Origin: Azospirillum canadense
GTDB lineage: Bacteria > Pseudomonadota > Alphaproteobacteria > Azospirillales > Azospirillaceae
NCBI RefSeq assembly: GCF_025961225.1
Contig: NZ_JAOQNG010000002.1
Location: forward strand, 496,001-560,000
Reading direction: 5' to 3'
Length of the DNA: 64,000 nucleotides
Part shown: in pieces, positions 8,377 to 15,898 of the stretch
Layout of the letters: every line of letters starts with the position of its first letter
How positions within the stretch are numbered: position 1 is the first letter of the stretch
The notes under the pieces: model-generated
What the model was told of the DNA's origin: nothing
Seen by the model: only the letters and a program-made list of their open reading frames with translations
The model's database searches: none
Translations under genes and position numbers: made by a program

Positions 8377-8560
8377 CAGCGGACCATGCCCCACTTGCGG
8401 ACGGTGTGGGTCGCGATCCAGCGGAAGACGACATTCTCGACCAGCAGGCTAATCAGGATAACGGTGACGAGACCGGCGAAGACCTTGCCGATGTACAGCT
8501 CGTTGCGGATCTGGAAGATGAACCAGCCGAGCCCTCCCTTGCCCGACGTCACGCCGCCCG
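8376..8560 (-). pseudogene. 3' remnant of an ABC transporter permease (SsuC/TauC type)
   Basis: Read toward the threonine-synthase gene, one frame encodes about 60 residues ending at TGA 8378-8376: TSGKGGLGWFIFQIRNELY, then IGKVFAGLVTVILISLLVEN, then VVFRWIATHTVRKWGMVR. This is the C-terminus of nitrate/sulfonate/taurine-type permeases (GLG..I, then a last membrane helix and a basic tail). Upstream of about 8560 the frame stops looking like a permease and no start exists, so the gene is 5' truncated. The break coincides with the edge of the polysaccharide locus. Confidence 0.7.
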
Positions 8561-8737
8561 TGCGGCGGAACCGAACGTTGAATCGTACAGATCAGTGCGA
8601 AGATGCGATCGTTTCCGCTTGAAACTTGTCCTAGTGCCGGCAGACCGGCTGCAACATTCATCAACAAAAAATGGCAAATATCGTCACAATGGGCGATTTT
8701 AATCCTTTATAAATAAGTATACGAATAGTGCTTCTTT

Positions 8738-9586
8738 ATGACCATACAACCATCCTTCTCCGTCAGCGGCCCGGTGCAGCAGTATGTTCACGGTCACCAC
8801 CGGCGGGTGGATGGCTGGCTGTCGCGCCTGGACGCCACTCTGATATCCTGCGTCGGCCAATGGCAGAGCGGTGCCGGGGTGACCGGCGCCGTGGGCGAGA
8901 TCGGTGTGCACCATGGGCGGCTCTTCATTCTGCTGGCGCTGCTGCGCAAGGCGGGCGAGCGGGCCTTCGCCATCGACCTGTTCGAGGACCAGCAGTTCAA
9001 CGTCGACCAGTCGGGCCAGGGCGACGAGGCGGTCTTCCGCGCCAACCTCGCGCGGTTCGGAATCGACGCGGGCACGATCAATATCGTCAAGGGGAACTCC
9101 CTCGCCCTGACCTGGGCCGGCCTGTCCGGCGGGTTGGAGCAGTCCGTGCGGCTGTTCAGCGTCGACGGCGGCCACACGGCGGAGATCACCCGCAACGACC
9201 TGACCATCGCCGACGACAGCCTGGGCGAGGGCGGCGTGATCGTGCTGGACGACTACTTCAACCCCGAGTTTCCCGCCGTGTCGGAAGGCATGTGCCGCTT
9301 CATGATAGAGCGTCCCCACGCCCTCGCCCCCTTCGCCATCGGCGACAACAAGCTGATGCTGGCGCGTCCCGGCTGGGCCGAACGCTACCGCGCGATGCTC
9401 TTCGGGACGGTGAAGCCGCGCTACTTCGTGCGGGACACCGAACTGTTCGGCACCCCCATCTCCGTCTTCCGCACGCCCCGGACGCTGATGCAGATCATTC
9501 GGCAGACCAACCTCACCCGCCGGCTTCGTTCCCACCCGCTGGGACGGGCGCTGAAGCCGATCGTCCGCCGCTTCGTGCAAGGCTGA
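8738..9586 (+). CDS. Class I SAM-dependent methyltransferase (putative)
   Basis: 282 residues. Residues 45-70 (VTGAVGEIGVHHGRLFILLAL) form the glycine-rich SAM loop, followed by FAIDLFEDQQFNVDQSG. RLFSVDGGHTAEITRNDL and GGVIVLDDYFNP match the TylF/CmcI-like group (Methyltransf_24) in which the paired Asp residues bind metal. The C-terminal 30 residues are strongly basic. It begins a plus-strand block with the priming transferase 12 bp downstream, so it may modify a sugar or lipid-linked intermediate. The 170 bases upstream are unusually AT-rich for this window and probably hold the promoter. Confidence 0.65.
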   Translation: MTIQPSFSVSGPVQQYVHGHHRRVDGWLSRLDATLISCVGQWQSGAGVTGAVGEIGVHHGRLFILLALLRKAGERAFAIDLFEDQQFNVDQSGQGDEAVFRANLARFGIDAGTINIVKGNSLALTWAGLSGGLEQSVRLFSVDGGHTAEITRNDLTIADDSLGEGGVIVLDDYFNPEFPAVSEGMCRFMIERPHALAPFAIGDNKLMLARPGWAERYRAMLFGTVKPRYFVRDTELFGTPISVFRTPRTLMQIIRQTNLTRRLRSHPLGRALKPIVRRFVQG

Positions 9587-9598
9587 AGGCGCCGACCG

Positions 9599-11140
9599 AT
9601 GCTCGACGACGTGCAGACCCGTGAATCGGCCGGGCAGCGCGAGGCCGGGGAACGCGAGGGGGCGCCGCATCAAGACGGAGCGGACGCCGCCGACGCTGCG
9701 CCGCAGGGGCTTGCCTCCGCCCGCGCCGGGCGCCTGCACTGGACGCACGGGCTGGTCAACCGGCTGGTGAAGGCGTCGGACGGCGCGCTGCTGGCGCTTG
9801 CCGGGCTGACCGCCTGGGCGGCGGAGTTGGGCGCCGGCGCCGGACTCTCACTCGTCCAGGCGGGCATAGCCACGGCCATCGCACTCGACGTCTATCTGCG
9901 CACCATGACGGCGATCGGGGCGTACCGCGTCGAGAACTACCGGCAGGGGCGCAAGGCGCTATTCGACGTGGTCGGCGGGATCCTGCCGGCGGGCCTCGTG
10001 CTCCTCCTGCTGGGCTGGGCGTTCCTGCCACCGACGGACCGGCCGGACTGGGTCATTCTGTGGGGCGGCGCAGCGTTCGCTTATCTGGCGGCCGGCCGGG
10101 CCGTGACGGCGCGGGCGGTGCGCCGGCTGGAAAGCCGCGGGTCGCTGCGGCGCAAGGTCGTCCTGTTCGGCGCGACCGACAGCGCCGAGCGGATGATCAA
10201 GCATCTGTCCCTGCCGGACCATCAGGCGAATTACGACGTGCTGGCGCTGTTCGACGACCGGGGGGCCGACCGCCGGCCCGAATCGCTGGCCGGCATGCCC
10301 GTGTCCGGCGACCTGATCGCCTTCAAGACCTTCCTCCAGAACAACCGCGTGGACATGATCGTCATCGCGCTGCCCTGGCGGGCGGCGCTGCGCATCCACA
10401 GCCTGTGCATGCAGCTGCAGATGATCTCGCTCGACATCCTGATCCCGCTGGACGAGGAGAATTTCAAGCTGCGGCTGGCCAGCGTGCGGCACATCGGCGA
10501 TACGCCGGCGCTGCTGGTGATGCGGCAGCCTCTGCGCGGCATGCAGATCATCCTCAAGCGGATCGAGGACGTGGTCGTCGCCGCGCTCGGCCTGCTGGTC
10601 GCCTCGCCGGTCATGCTGGCCGCCGCCCTGGCGATCCGGCTGGAATCGCCGGGACCCATCATCTTCCGCCAGACCCGCGTCGGCTTCAACAACCGCCCCT
10701 TCACGATGCTGAAGTTCCGCACGATGACGGTGGACGACAGCGACGACGGCGCCATGGGCACCCACCGCGACAACCCGCGGATCACCCGCATCGGCGCCAT
10801 CCTGCGCCGGACAAGCATCGACGAGCTGCCGCAGCTGTTCAACGTGCTGGTGGGCGACATGTCGGTCGTCGGCCCGCGCGCCCATGTGCCGAACATGCGC
10901 GTCGGCAATTACCGCTACGCGGAGGCCGTGCGCGAGTACGCGGCGCGCAGCCGCGTCAAGCCGGGGATTACCGGTTGGGCGCAGATCAACGGCATGCGGG
11001 GTGGTATCCATTCGATCGAGAAGGCCCGCGCCGGGGTCGACATGGACATCCACTACATCGAAAACTGGTCGCTATGGCTCGACGCGAAGATCATGGTCAG
11101 CACCCTCGCCACGGGCTTGTTCGGGCGCGACGTCTTCTAA
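9599..11140 (+). CDS. Polyprenyl-phosphate sugar-1-phosphate transferase (priming glycosyltransferase)
   Basis: 513 residues of the WcaJ/ExoY/PssY class. It loads the first sugar-1-phosphate onto undecaprenyl phosphate at the inner membrane. There is a polar N-terminal 50 residues, about four membrane helices (for example GLVLLLLGWAFLP), a central Rossmann-like domain (KVVLFGATDSAERMIKHL), a membrane hairpin (VVVAALGLLVASPVML), then the catalytic domain: GPIIFRQTRVGFNNRPFTML followed by KFRTM, RTSIDELPQLFNVLVGDMS, VGPRAH, and RVKPGITGWAQINGMRGG. All catalytic blocks are intact. The GH18 gene starts inside its 3' end. Confidence 0.92.
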   Translation: MLDDVQTRESAGQREAGEREGAPHQDGADAADAAPQGLASARAGRLHWTHGLVNRLVKASDGALLALAGLTAWAAELGAGAGLSLVQAGIATAIALDVYLRTMTAIGAYRVENYRQGRKALFDVVGGILPAGLVLLLLGWAFLPPTDRPDWVILWGGAAFAYLAAGRAVTARAVRRLESRGSLRRKVVLFGATDSAERMIKHLSLPDHQANYDVLALFDDRGADRRPESLAGMPVSGDLIAFKTFLQNNRVDMIVIALPWRAALRIHSLCMQLQMISLDILIPLDEENFKLRLASVRHIGDTPALLVMRQPLRGMQIILKRIEDVVVAALGLLVASPVMLAAALAIRLESPGPIIFRQTRVGFNNRPFTMLKFRTMTVDDSDDGAMGTHRDNPRITRIGAILRRTSIDELPQLFNVLVGDMSVVGPRAHVPNMRVGNYRYAEAVREYAARSRVKPGITGWAQINGMRGGIHSIEKARAGVDMDIHYIENWSLWLDAKIMVSTLATGLFGRDVF

Positions 11141-12123
11141 CATCCCTGCTGCTCGCCTCGGCGGCGCTGCTCGGCGTGAACAAGGCACAGGCACAGGGCG
11201 TGCCGCCGCGTCCGCTGCTGGTCTACCACGACAGCTGGTACGAGCGTCCGGCGACCGGCCCGGCGGCCACGACGCTAGCGTCCCTGCCGTCCTACATGAA
11301 CATGGTGGCGCTGTCTTTCGTGCGGCCGGACGCGGTCTACTGGGGCCGCCTCGACCTGTCCAAGACGGGGCTCCAGTACGGCTTTCAGGGGACGGTGCTG
11401 CGGGACGCCATCGCGCTGTTGAAACAGCGCCAGCCGGGCACGCGCGTCCTGCTCGCCGTAGGCGGGGCCAACTACAACAACTGGGACGGTCTGGACCTGG
11501 ACGCCATCGCGCGCTTGGTCCGCGACCTGGGCGTGGATGGCGTTGACCTGGACTTCGAGCCGGAGACGCCGGGCTGCGCGCTGCGCCCGCCGGGAAAGAT
11601 GCGCTGCCTGTCCGACGCCGCCTGGCAGGATCTGGTCGCGCGCTTCCGCAACGCCTTCCCGCGCCCCCTCCTGCTGACCGTGCCGGGCTGGAGCATTGGG
11701 GCCTATGGCGAGGGCGCCTGGCAGAACGCGCAGCCGCGCGGCCGGTACACCGGCTCCATGCTCGGCCTGCTCCGCTCACCCCAGGCGGCGGCGATCGACC
11801 TCGTCTCGGTCATGGCCTACGAGGCCGGCCCGACCTTCGACCCGTGGCAGGCCTATCAGGCTTACCGGCAAGTCTGGAATGGCCCACTGGCGCTCGGCGT
11901 CCAGGTCCCACCGAGCCAGCTCGGCGGGCCGACTTACACAGTGCCCATGGCCGAGCGGCTGGCCCGCCAAGTGGCCCAAGACACGCAGGCCGGCATGATG
12001 CTGTACCCGCTGCTCGGCCGCCCACCCGGCCAACTCGGGCCCGACAACCCGGACGGCCGCCTGCTGGCCCAGGCGCTGTGCCGCGGCCTGGGCCTCCCCG
12101 ACTGCGACCAGCCCCTGCCTTAA
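11074..12123 (+). CDS. Secreted glycoside hydrolase family 18 (chitinase-like) protein
   Basis: 349 residues. The only in-frame start before the signal peptide is ATG 11074, so the gene overlaps the priming transferase by 67 bp. The N-terminus has a long basic region (MARREDHGQHPRHGLVRARR), a hydrophobic core (LLTSLLLASAALLGV) and an AQAQG cleavage site, so export is expected. The GH18 features VLLAVGGANYNNWDG (strand 3) and DGVDLDFE (DxxDxDxE with the catalytic Glu) are intact, as is SVMAYEAG. Family members hydrolyse chitin or other GlcNAc polymers. Its position suggests it trims or releases the locus's own polysaccharide, which is inference. Confidence 0.85.
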   Translation: MARREDHGQHPRHGLVRARRLLTSLLLASAALLGVNKAQAQGVPPRPLLVYHDSWYERPATGPAATTLASLPSYMNMVALSFVRPDAVYWGRLDLSKTGLQYGFQGTVLRDAIALLKQRQPGTRVLLAVGGANYNNWDGLDLDAIARLVRDLGVDGVDLDFEPETPGCALRPPGKMRCLSDAAWQDLVARFRNAFPRPLLLTVPGWSIGAYGEGAWQNAQPRGRYTGSMLGLLRSPQAAAIDLVSVMAYEAGPTFDPWQAYQAYRQVWNGPLALGVQVPPSQLGGPTYTVPMAERLARQVAQDTQAGMMLYPLLGRPPGQLGPDNPDGRLLAQALCRGLGLPDCDQPLP

Positions 12124-12124
12124 A

Positions 12125-13039
12125 TCAGACGGCGGCCTCAGCGGGCATCTTCACCGTGTCCGTTCCGGCGGCCTCGTGCATCGCGACGACGTTGCAGAAG
12201 TCGGCCGGCACCTGGTCGATCGGCACCAGCCGGCCGCTCTCCAGGCGCCAGAACCGGTAGCCGAGCGCTTCCAGCCGGTCCCAGCAGCCGTCCGTGCGCT
12301 CCCCGCGGCGGTGCAGGATGGCGCTGTTCACCTCGAAGAGGATGGTCGGGTGCCAGCGCTCCAGGCTGCGCCGCGCGCCTTCCACCACCATCGGCTCGGC
12401 ACCCTCGACGTCCATCTTGATGGCGTCGATGCGCGGCAGCTTCAGCTCCTCCACCAGGCTGTCGAGCGTCACCGTCGCGACCTCCTCCCCCTCGCGGGTC
12501 GCGCTGTCGCCCAGCAGGGAGAAGGCCTGGAGATCGCCGCCCGCCACGACGTGGTGCAGCACGGCCGTGCCGTTGCGGTCGGACAGCGCCTTGCGCACCA
12601 GATGCACCTTGCCGAAGCGGTTCAGCGCGACGTTGGCGGCCAGGCGGTCGGCGGCCACCTGCCCCGGTTCCACCGCCACCACAGTGCCTTCCGGCCCGGC
12701 CAGCCGCGCGGCCTTCAGCGTGTACAGGCCGATGTTGGCGCCGGCGTCGATGAACACCGCGCCGGGGCGGACGAACTGCTGAAGCTCCCGCAGCTCCGGC
12801 TCCGACCAGTCGCGCAGCACGAAGGCGGTGACGGAGGTGTAGCGCAGGTCCGGCGGCACGCGCAGTTGCTCGCCGCCGGAGGTCAGGCTGAAGCGCGGGC
12901 TCTGCTTCATGGCGACGCAGCCGGCCCACAGGGCGGCGCGCGCCATCACCGCGACGGGTTCCGCGCGGAAGCCCGGATGGGCGAGAAGACGGCGCAGGCG
13001 GCGGAAGAAGGCGGGCTGGGAGGGGTTTGCTGCGGTCAT
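12125..13039 (-). CDS. FkbM-family methyltransferase
   Basis: 304 residues. After an 80-residue basic lead comes the FkbM domain: SAM loop VFIDAGANIGLYTLKAARLA, VVAVEPGQVAADRLAANV, RKALSDRNGTAVLH, ATVTLDSLVEELKL and IDAIKMDVEGAEPMVVEGAR. FkbM proteins O-methylate polyketides and sugars, and in polysaccharide loci they usually methylate the glycan. The ATG overlaps the stop of the polymerase gene as ATGA, so it ends a minus-strand operon of five genes. It converges with the GH18 gene with 1 bp between stops. Confidence 0.85.
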   Translation of the reverse strand: MTAANPSQPAFFRRLRRLLAHPGFRAEPVAVMARAALWAGCVAMKQSPRFSLTSGGEQLRVPPDLRYTSVTAFVLRDWSEPELRELQQFVRPGAVFIDAGANIGLYTLKAARLAGPEGTVVAVEPGQVAADRLAANVALNRFGKVHLVRKALSDRNGTAVLHHVVAGGDLQAFSLLGDSATREGEEVATVTLDSLVEELKLPRIDAIKMDVEGAEPMVVEGARRSLERWHPTILFEVNSAILHRRGERTDGCWDRLEALGYRFWRLESGRLVPIDQVPADFCNVVAMHEAAGTDTVKMPAEAAV

Positions 13040-14361
13040 GGCCTGCTCACGGCAAGGGGGATTCGTTGGACGGAAGGACGGGTGTGAGGGCGGGCGTCGG
13101 CACGCTGGCCGGCGGTGCGCCAATAGACGGCGAGCGCCATCACGCTGGCGACCTCGCCCGGCGTAAAGACGACGGAATAGACGGTGGAGGTGGCAAGCGC
13201 ATAGAGGACGTAGTCGGCCAGCGCCTGAGCCATCGGGTCGCCGTCCCGTCCTGCCTTGCGGGCGGTGCGGAAGGCCGCGACGTAGAAGGCGGCGATCAGG
13301 ACCGCGCCGATCACGCCGTATTCGAACACGACGCCGATCCAGCCGATGTCGGCCAGGTAGAACTGCTGGTTGCCCAGCAGGTCGGCCAGGGTCACGGTGC
13401 TGAAGCGGGTGATCGCGCCGACCCCCAGCAGCCAGCGCAGCGGCGTCACCTCCAGGAAGTCCAGCGCAAGCGCGATGGAGTTCTGCCGGATCGACAGCGA
13501 GGCGCCGAGCAGCTGCTCCACCCGGTCGGCGAGCAGCCCGCTGTAGACGACCGCCAACGCGACGGCTCCCACCAGTACCGCACCGACCGCCAGGATGCGC
13601 CACCAGCCGCGCGCGGAGGTGAGCATGGCGAAACCCGCCACCAGCACGACGCCGCCCAGAACCGTGCGCTGCTTGTAGATCCAGACCATCAGCAGAAGCC
13701 CGATCAGGAACAGCGGGATGGTCCACCATTCCCGGTACGCGCAGAACCGCCGCGTCAGGTACAGCAGGAACAGCACGCCGAAGAACATCGGCATGAAGAT
13801 GCGGTACCCGCGCTCGAAGTCGTACATCAGCAGCTTGCTTTTCAGCGGGTCGGTGGCGTAGGCCCCCAGCGGCATCACCAGCCACAGCGCCAGCATGACG
13901 AGGAAGGTGCCCGCCCCCAGCACGACCAGCGCGCCGCGCAATTGCGGCAGCGTGGGCCGCAACAGCGCCAGCAGGGCGCTGAGGGAGAAGACGTAGGCGA
14001 AGGGCCAGACCTTGACGGTGGTCGCCAGCGCGTCGGTCAGCCCGTTGCCGAGCTGGACCATCGACACCGCCGGCGTGATCGCCACGAGGTAGGCGAGCAG
14101 CGCGATGCTCAGCGACTTGTGCGGAAGCTCGATCTGCGCCAGCGCGTAGACGGCCAGCGGGATGGTCAGCACCGGCCAAGCCTTCGACAGGGCGTAGAGC
14201 GGCGGCACGTCCACCATGTAGTGGAAGGTCTGCCCGAACAGGGGCAGGATGCCCAGAAGCAGCAGGACGACCAGCGACCGCGGCACGGCGCGGTGCGGGG
14301 CCGCCGCCCGGACCGGACGCAGGATGCGCCCGCGCCGCCTCGCCGCGAGGTCGATGATCAC
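13036..14361 (-). CDS. O-antigen ligase/polymerase-like membrane protein
   Basis: 441 residues with about 10-11 membrane helices. The GTG at 14361 overlaps the preceding stop as GTGA. Helical stretches include SLVVLLLLGILPLFG, LLALLRPTLPQL, LVVLGAGTFLVMLALWLVMP and TVLGGVVLVAGFAML. A large soluble loop lies between helices 9 and 10 (about residues 300-360), as in WaaL/Wzy proteins. These families ligate or polymerise lipid-linked repeat units in the periplasm. Sequence is weakly conserved in this class, so the call rests on topology and context (priming transferase, Wza, Wzx nearby). Confidence 0.7.
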   Translation of the reverse strand: MIIDLAARRRGRILRPVRAAAPHRAVPRSLVVLLLLGILPLFGQTFHYMVDVPPLYALSKAWPVLTIPLAVYALAQIELPHKSLSIALLAYLVAITPAVSMVQLGNGLTDALATTVKVWPFAYVFSLSALLALLRPTLPQLRGALVVLGAGTFLVMLALWLVMPLGAYATDPLKSKLLMYDFERGYRIFMPMFFGVLFLLYLTRRFCAYREWWTIPLFLIGLLLMVWIYKQRTVLGGVVLVAGFAMLTSARGWWRILAVGAVLVGAVALAVVYSGLLADRVEQLLGASLSIRQNSIALALDFLEVTPLRWLLGVGAITRFSTVTLADLLGNQQFYLADIGWIGVVFEYGVIGAVLIAAFYVAAFRTARKAGRDGDPMAQALADYVLYALATSTVYSVVFTPGEVASVMALAVYWRTAGQRADARPHTRPSVQRIPLAVSRP

Positions 14362-15161
14362 GGGCGCAGCGCCGTCTTGGGCCGGCCCCGGCCCAGCCGG
14401 TCCGCCCACCAGGACGACAGCGCAATGCCGATCAGCGGCATAGAGTCCACGAACACGCGCCGCGCGTGCCCCCGCGGGTTCAGCGCCAGCCGGAACAACC
14501 ATTCCAGGGCAAGCCGCCGGAACAGGGGCGGTGCCCGTTCCACCATTCCCGTGACGAACAGCAGCGAGCTGCCGACGCACAGGCCCACGCCCGTCGCCCG
14601 TCCGCTGTCGCGGATGGCCAGCGCCAGGCATTCCGATTGCGGCGCGCCGACCGCCAGGAAGACGTAGCGGGCGGGATGGTCCAGCACGAAGCGGACGCAG
14701 CGCTCCACCTCCACGGGGTCGGCGGAGAAGCCCATGGGCGGCTCGTGCAGCGCCAGACGGGTCAGGCCGAAGCGCGCGCGCAGGCGCCGTACCAGCTCGT
14801 CGTTGCCGCCGATCACCGTGATGGGATCGTCCGGCCCGATGAGATGCGCGAAGAGGTGGGCCGTCAGGTCGCTGCCGGGTGCGCTCGGCAAGTGCCGGCC
14901 GAACAGCAGGCGGACGAGCAGCCGCATGATCTGGCTGTCGCACAGCCGCAGCCACGCCGCGTCGTAGGCGACGCGGAACGGCGCGTCGCCGCGGTGCAGG
15001 CGCACCACATGCTGCGCGTTCGGCGTCACCACATAGGCGAAGGGAGCCTCCGGCGCGCGGCCGGCGATCGCCTCCGCCGCACCGGCCACGTCGAGCCGGG
15101 CGATGCGGACGCCGAAGACCATGTCCGCCGGAATGTCGCCCGTGGGAGCCGCCGGCGTCAT
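14358..15161 (-). CDS. WecG/TagA/CpsF-family glycosyltransferase
   Basis: 267 residues of the GT26 family (N-acetylmannosamine or glucuronosyl transferases acting on lipid-linked sugars). Visible blocks are YVVTPNAQHVVRLHRGD, AWLRLCDSQIMRLL, SDLTAHLF, ITVIGGNDELVRRLRARFG, YVFLAVGAPQSECLAL and the C-terminal VERAPPLFRRLALEWLFRLA with the basic RGHARR. The usual ADG motif near residue 70 reads CDS here. Start ATG at 15161 overlaps the Wza-like gene end by 4 bp. It would add the second sugar at the inner-membrane face. Confidence 0.85.
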   Translation of the reverse strand: MTPAAPTGDIPADMVFGVRIARLDVAGAAEAIAGRAPEAPFAYVVTPNAQHVVRLHRGDAPFRVAYDAAWLRLCDSQIMRLLVRLLFGRHLPSAPGSDLTAHLFAHLIGPDDPITVIGGNDELVRRLRARFGLTRLALHEPPMGFSADPVEVERCVRFVLDHPARYVFLAVGAPQSECLALAIRDSGRATGVGLCVGSSLLFVTGMVERAPPLFRRLALEWLFRLALNPRGHARRVFVDSMPLIGIALSSWWADRLGRGRPKTALRP

Positions 15162-15898
15162 GGGAAGCTCGTCGACACGCCGTGCGTGCGGCCGATCGTG
15201 TAGCTGAACACACGCTCGAACGGCACAACGCGGTTGATGAACTGCTCCACCCACAGGCCGGTTTCGGCGATGGAGCTGCGCGGCACGAACAGGATGTCGC
15301 CGGCCGCCATCGGCACGTCGCCGACCGCCGTCCCCGTCTCGATGAAGTTGCGCAGGTCGATGGTGCGCAGCATCGGCTTGTTCTGCGGGTTGCGGCGGAT
15401 CAGCACGACCTCCTCGTACCGGGCCTCGCGGTCGAAGCCGCCGGCCAGCATGATCGCCTCCATGACGCCGATGCGCCCGTTCAACAGATAGGGGCCGGGA
15501 CGGGCGACGGCGCCGCCGACATAGGCGCGGTTCGACGGCGTCTCGCGCAGGCCGACGCTGACCTGCGGGGCGCGCATCCAGCGCTTGGCCTTGGTCTCGA
15601 TGAGCCCGGCGAGTTCGGCCGGCGTCAGGCCGGCGGCATCCACCTGCCCGGCCATGCGCAGGCCGGCGGACCCGTCCGGGCCGATCATCACCTCTTCGTC
15701 CATGTCCGGGACGAGCGTGAACTTCACCTGGAAGCGGTCCCCCGGCCCCAGCCGGTAGGCCGGAACGGCGTCCTCCCACCCGGCGAAGCCCTCCGGCAAC
15801 GCCTGCTTCGGCGACAGCGACTGTCCGGTGCACGCACTGAGCGCCGCCACCGCCAGCAGCAGGATGCAGCGCGTCGCCGCCTTCGCCATCACAGCCAT
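15158..15898 (-). CDS. Wza-type polysaccharide export lipoprotein
   Basis: 246 residues. The signal peptide ends in a lipobox LSAC (residues 19-22), so it should be an outer-membrane lipoprotein. A poly-export domain (YRLGPGDRFQVKFTLVPDMD, DGSAGLRMAGQVDAAGLT) is followed by SLBB-like repeats (AYVGGAVARPGPYLLNGRIG, AGDILFVPRSS). Such proteins form the export channel for capsule or EPS. ATG 15898 is chosen because AGGTGA precedes it; an ATG at 15887-15889 overlapping the upstream stop is the alternative. It is cotranslated with the Wzc-like gene. Confidence 0.88.
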   Translation of the reverse strand: MAVMAKAATRCILLLAVAALSACTGQSLSPKQALPEGFAGWEDAVPAYRLGPGDRFQVKFTLVPDMDEEVMIGPDGSAGLRMAGQVDAAGLTPAELAGLIETKAKRWMRAPQVSVGLRETPSNRAYVGGAVARPGPYLLNGRIGVMEAIMLAGGFDREARYEEVVLIRRNPQNKPMLRTIDLRNFIETGTAVGDVPMAAGDILFVPRSSIAETGLWVEQFINRVVPFERVFSYTIGRTHGVSTSFP

